The notes under the pieces are model-generated. The model made no database searches. It was not told where the DNA came from and saw only the letters and a program-made list of their open reading frames with translations. Below are positions 5,567 to 6,599 of a DNA stretch of 6,599 nucleotides, piece after piece. Position 1 is the first letter of the stretch; each line of letters begins with the position of its first letter. The stretch is taken from positions 1 through 6,599 of the forward strand of contig JAZURO010000225.1 of the NCBI GenBank assembly GCA_045606265.1, written 5' to 3'. The position numbers and the translations under genes were made by a program. Source of the stretch: RGIG4608 sp045606265 (GTDB lineage: Bacteria > Bacillota > Clostridia > Oscillospirales > CAG-272).

Positions 5567-5590
5567 AGAGATGCTACGGCATCTCTTTAA
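5563..5590 (+). terminator. 12-bp hairpin with UACG loop at the end of the Spo0A-C-like gene
   Basis: A perfect stem (5563-5574 with 5579-5590) closed by a C(UACG)G tetraloop includes the stop codon. The only T run (CTTTAA) is inside the stem and no U tract follows, so termination may be partial; mRNA 3'-end stabilisation or bidirectional termination are alternatives. Confidence 0.6.
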
Positions 5591-5599
5591 TGCTATATA

Positions 5600-5615
5600 A
5601 TAACTATTGGTTATG
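5600..5615. promoter_or_regulatory. XRE-type operator, copy 4 (degenerate)
   Basis: ATAACTATTGGTTAT is a 15-bp palindrome with one mismatched pair, followed by G as in the other copies. It lies about 50 bp upstream of the -35 box at 5662, farther than the other copies from their promoters. A single half-site AGTTATG (5655-5661) abuts that -35 box. Confidence 0.55.
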
Positions 5616-5661
5616 ATATTGTCGCTTAAACGCACTTTTTTGTGAAACTTCTCAAGTTATG

Positions 5662-5690
5662 TTGTTTTTTCGCCTATCTTATGCTATAAT
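5662..5690 (+). promoter_or_regulatory. Promoter of the small XRE gene upstream of hsdM
   Basis: TTGTTT (5662-5667), a 17-bp spacer, and a consensus TATAAT (5685-5690) preceded by TGC, an extended -10. This is the strongest promoter in the right half of the window. The predicted start is near 5697, giving a leader of about 44 nt. With no clear terminator after 5953 the transcript may continue into hsdM. Confidence 0.78.
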
Positions 5691-5740
5691 GTAATTTGTA
5701 ACTTTATAACTTCGCTCATAAGCAGAAAGGAATTGTGATT

Positions 5741-5953
5741 ATGGCAGTATCATATAAAAAGTTATGGCATTTGCTGATCGACAAAGATATGAAAAAGAAA
5801 GACCTTCAGGAGTCGGCAAATCTAACCCAACACGCAATGAGAAAGCTGAGTAAAGACGAAGCAGTTACAACAGATACACTTGCAAAGATTTGTCGCTGCC
5901 TTGATTGCTCTGTTGATGATATTATGGAAGTTTTACCTGAAAATCAGGACTAA
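5741..5953 (+). CDS. Small XRE/Cro-type regulator (HTH_26-like), 70 aa, upstream of hsdM
   Basis: A 70-aa single-domain Cro/C1-type protein. Helices 2-3 run from MKKKDLQESANLTQHAMRKLSK (about 17-38), followed by VTTDTLAKICRCLDCSVDDIMEVLP, the usual end of this family. The start is set at ATG 5741, which gives the MAVSYKKLWHLL beginning common in relatives and a 9-10 nt gap to AAAGGA; the in-frame GTG at 5735 would add two residues but leaves only about 4 nt. It precedes hsdM by 76 nt with no convincing terminator between them, so it may be cotranscribed with the restriction-modification genes and set their expression, as control proteins do in other R-M systems. That role is inferred from position. 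Confidence 0.87.
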   Translation: MAVSYKKLWHLLIDKDMKKKDLQESANLTQHAMRKLSKDEAVTTDTLAKICRCLDCSVDDIMEVLPENQD

Positions 5954-5972
5954 GTCCGTTTTATGGGACACT

Positions 5973-5978
5973 TATAAT
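5973..5978 (+). promoter_or_regulatory. Possible weak -10 box ahead of hsdM
   Basis: TATAAT lies 52 nt upstream of the hsdM start. No acceptable -35 box or TGn extension accompanies it, and a second candidate, TATACT (5986-5991), is equally unsupported. hsdM may instead be read from the promoter at 5662. No copy of the AGTTATG operator occurs in 5954-6029. Confidence 0.25.
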
Positions 5979-6029
5979 GATAGGATATACTTGTATTCGA
6001 GTAGCTAATAGAATGTGGAGGTAATACAA

Positions 6030-6599
6030 ATGGCAAAAGCTGCTGCTAAACCCAAGAAAGAAATAACGATGGAAGAAGCACTATGGAAGTCTGCTGATAA
6101 ACTTCGTGGCTCTGTTGAGCCTGCCGAGTATAAGCACGTTGTTCTTAGCCTTTTCTTCCTTAAATTTGCAAGTGATAAATTTGAAGCACAGAGAAAAGCT
6201 ATCGCTGAGAAGTTTGGAGAGAAGTTTATCGACAACGTAGCTTTCTATACAAAGGATAATGTTTTCTTCCTTCCCGAAGAAAGCCGTTGGTCTTATATCA
6301 TTGAACACGCAAAGCAAGACGATATTGCTTTGAAAATAGATACGGCACTTTATAACATTGAAAAGGCTAACCCTGCCCTCAAGGGTGCGTTGCCTGATAA
6401 CTATTATTCAAGATTACATATTGATACTGCAAAGCTTGCTTCTTTGCTTGATGAAATCAACCGTATCAATACTGACGATGCAGAGAACGACATTATCGGT
6501 CGTGTGTATGAATACTTCTTGAGCAAGTTTGCTCTTGCAGAAGGTAAAGGTAAAGGCGAGTTCTATACGCCGAAATGTATTGTTAATTTGATTGCTGAA
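6030..6599 (+). CDS. hsdM: Type I restriction-modification methyltransferase subunit HsdM, N-terminal part (cut by window end)
   Basis: The first 190 codons of an N6-adenine DNA methyltransferase subunit of a type I R-M system; with the specificity subunit it would methylate the recognition sequence. After a short basic start, residues 14-150 are the HsdM N-terminal helical domain, including ALWKSADKLRGSVEPAEYKH and VVLSLFFLKFASDKFE. Residues 155-190 begin the catalytic domain: DIIGRVYEYFLSKFA, then GKGEFYTP (174-181), a hallmark of HsdM just before the SAM-binding motif. The SAM motif and the NPPF catalytic motif lie beyond the window. GGAGGT at 6017-6022 lies 7 nt before the ATG. The frame is open to base 6599 without a stop. 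hsdS and hsdR would be expected downstream. The family call is firm; whether the gene is intact cannot be judged. Confidence 0.95.
   Translation, partial: MAKAAAKPKKEITMEEALWKSADKLRGSVEPAEYKHVVLSLFFLKFASDKFEAQRKAIAEKFGEKFIDNVAFYTKDNVFFLPEESRWSYIIEHAKQDDIALKIDTALYNIEKANPALKGALPDNYYSRLHIDTAKLASLLDEINRINTDDAENDIIGRVYEYFLSKFALAEGKGKGEFYTPKCIVNLIAE

Noticed and set aside
4771..5661. Recurrent AGTTATG as a CRISPR or iteron array
   Set aside because: The copies are short, irregularly spaced, palindromic and located at promoters, which fits operators rather than CRISPR repeats or replication iterons.
6005..6317. Minus-strand open frames opposite hsdM
   Set aside because: They overlap the conserved HsdM N-terminal domain on the other strand and have no promoter or ribosome binding site.

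Overview
The window looks like part of an integrative conjugative element or similar mobile region in a low-to-mid-GC Bacillota chromosome, most likely a gut Clostridia lineage (Ruminococcus/Eubacterium type). The reasons are strong AGGAGG-type ribosome binding sites, TTG and GTG starts, sigma-A promoters with extended -10 boxes, and a wall hydrolase of the kind carried by Tn1549/CTn-type elements. No taxonomic marker is present, so the assignment is an inference.

Layout. (1) 23-1816 (+): a 597-aa membrane-anchored CHAP-domain wall hydrolase with a long, basic, histone-H1-like N-terminus. It is probably the conjugation lysin and it ends at a strong terminator. (2) 1878-2823 (+): an AT-rich two-gene unit. 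A strong promoter is bracketed by two near-identical dyads and drives a small ribbon-helix-helix-like protein, then a SLOG-superfamily (Rossmann-like, putative ligand-binding) protein. A UUCG-loop terminator closes it. (3) 4742-2829 (-): a convergent three-gene operon. It encodes a 135-aa protein of unknown function, a secreted lipoprotein DNA/RNA non-specific nuclease with a C-terminal cysteine-rich (probably zinc-binding) module, and a 141-aa protein I do not recognise. (4) 4771-5953 (+): three small DNA-binding proteins in separate transcription units: an XRE regulator, an orphan Spo0A-C-like domain, and a second XRE regulator. Their upstream regions share a palindromic operator, best copy CATAACTG-T-CAGTTATG. 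(5) 6030-6599 (+): the first 190 codons of hsdM, the type I restriction-modification methyltransferase subunit, cut by the window edge.

Reading as a whole. The conjugation gene is followed by AT-rich cargo (sensor-like RHH/SLOG pair, secreted nuclease operon) and then by a stack of regulators leading into a type I R-M system. The two most interesting signals are the paired dyads around the RHH/SLOG promoter and the shared palindrome tying three regulator genes, and perhaps the divergent nuclease operon, into one small regulon. No RNA genes, CRISPR array, insertion sequence, att site or origin was seen. The longest gap between genes is the divergent region 4707-4869, and no stretch above 300 bases lacks a gene.
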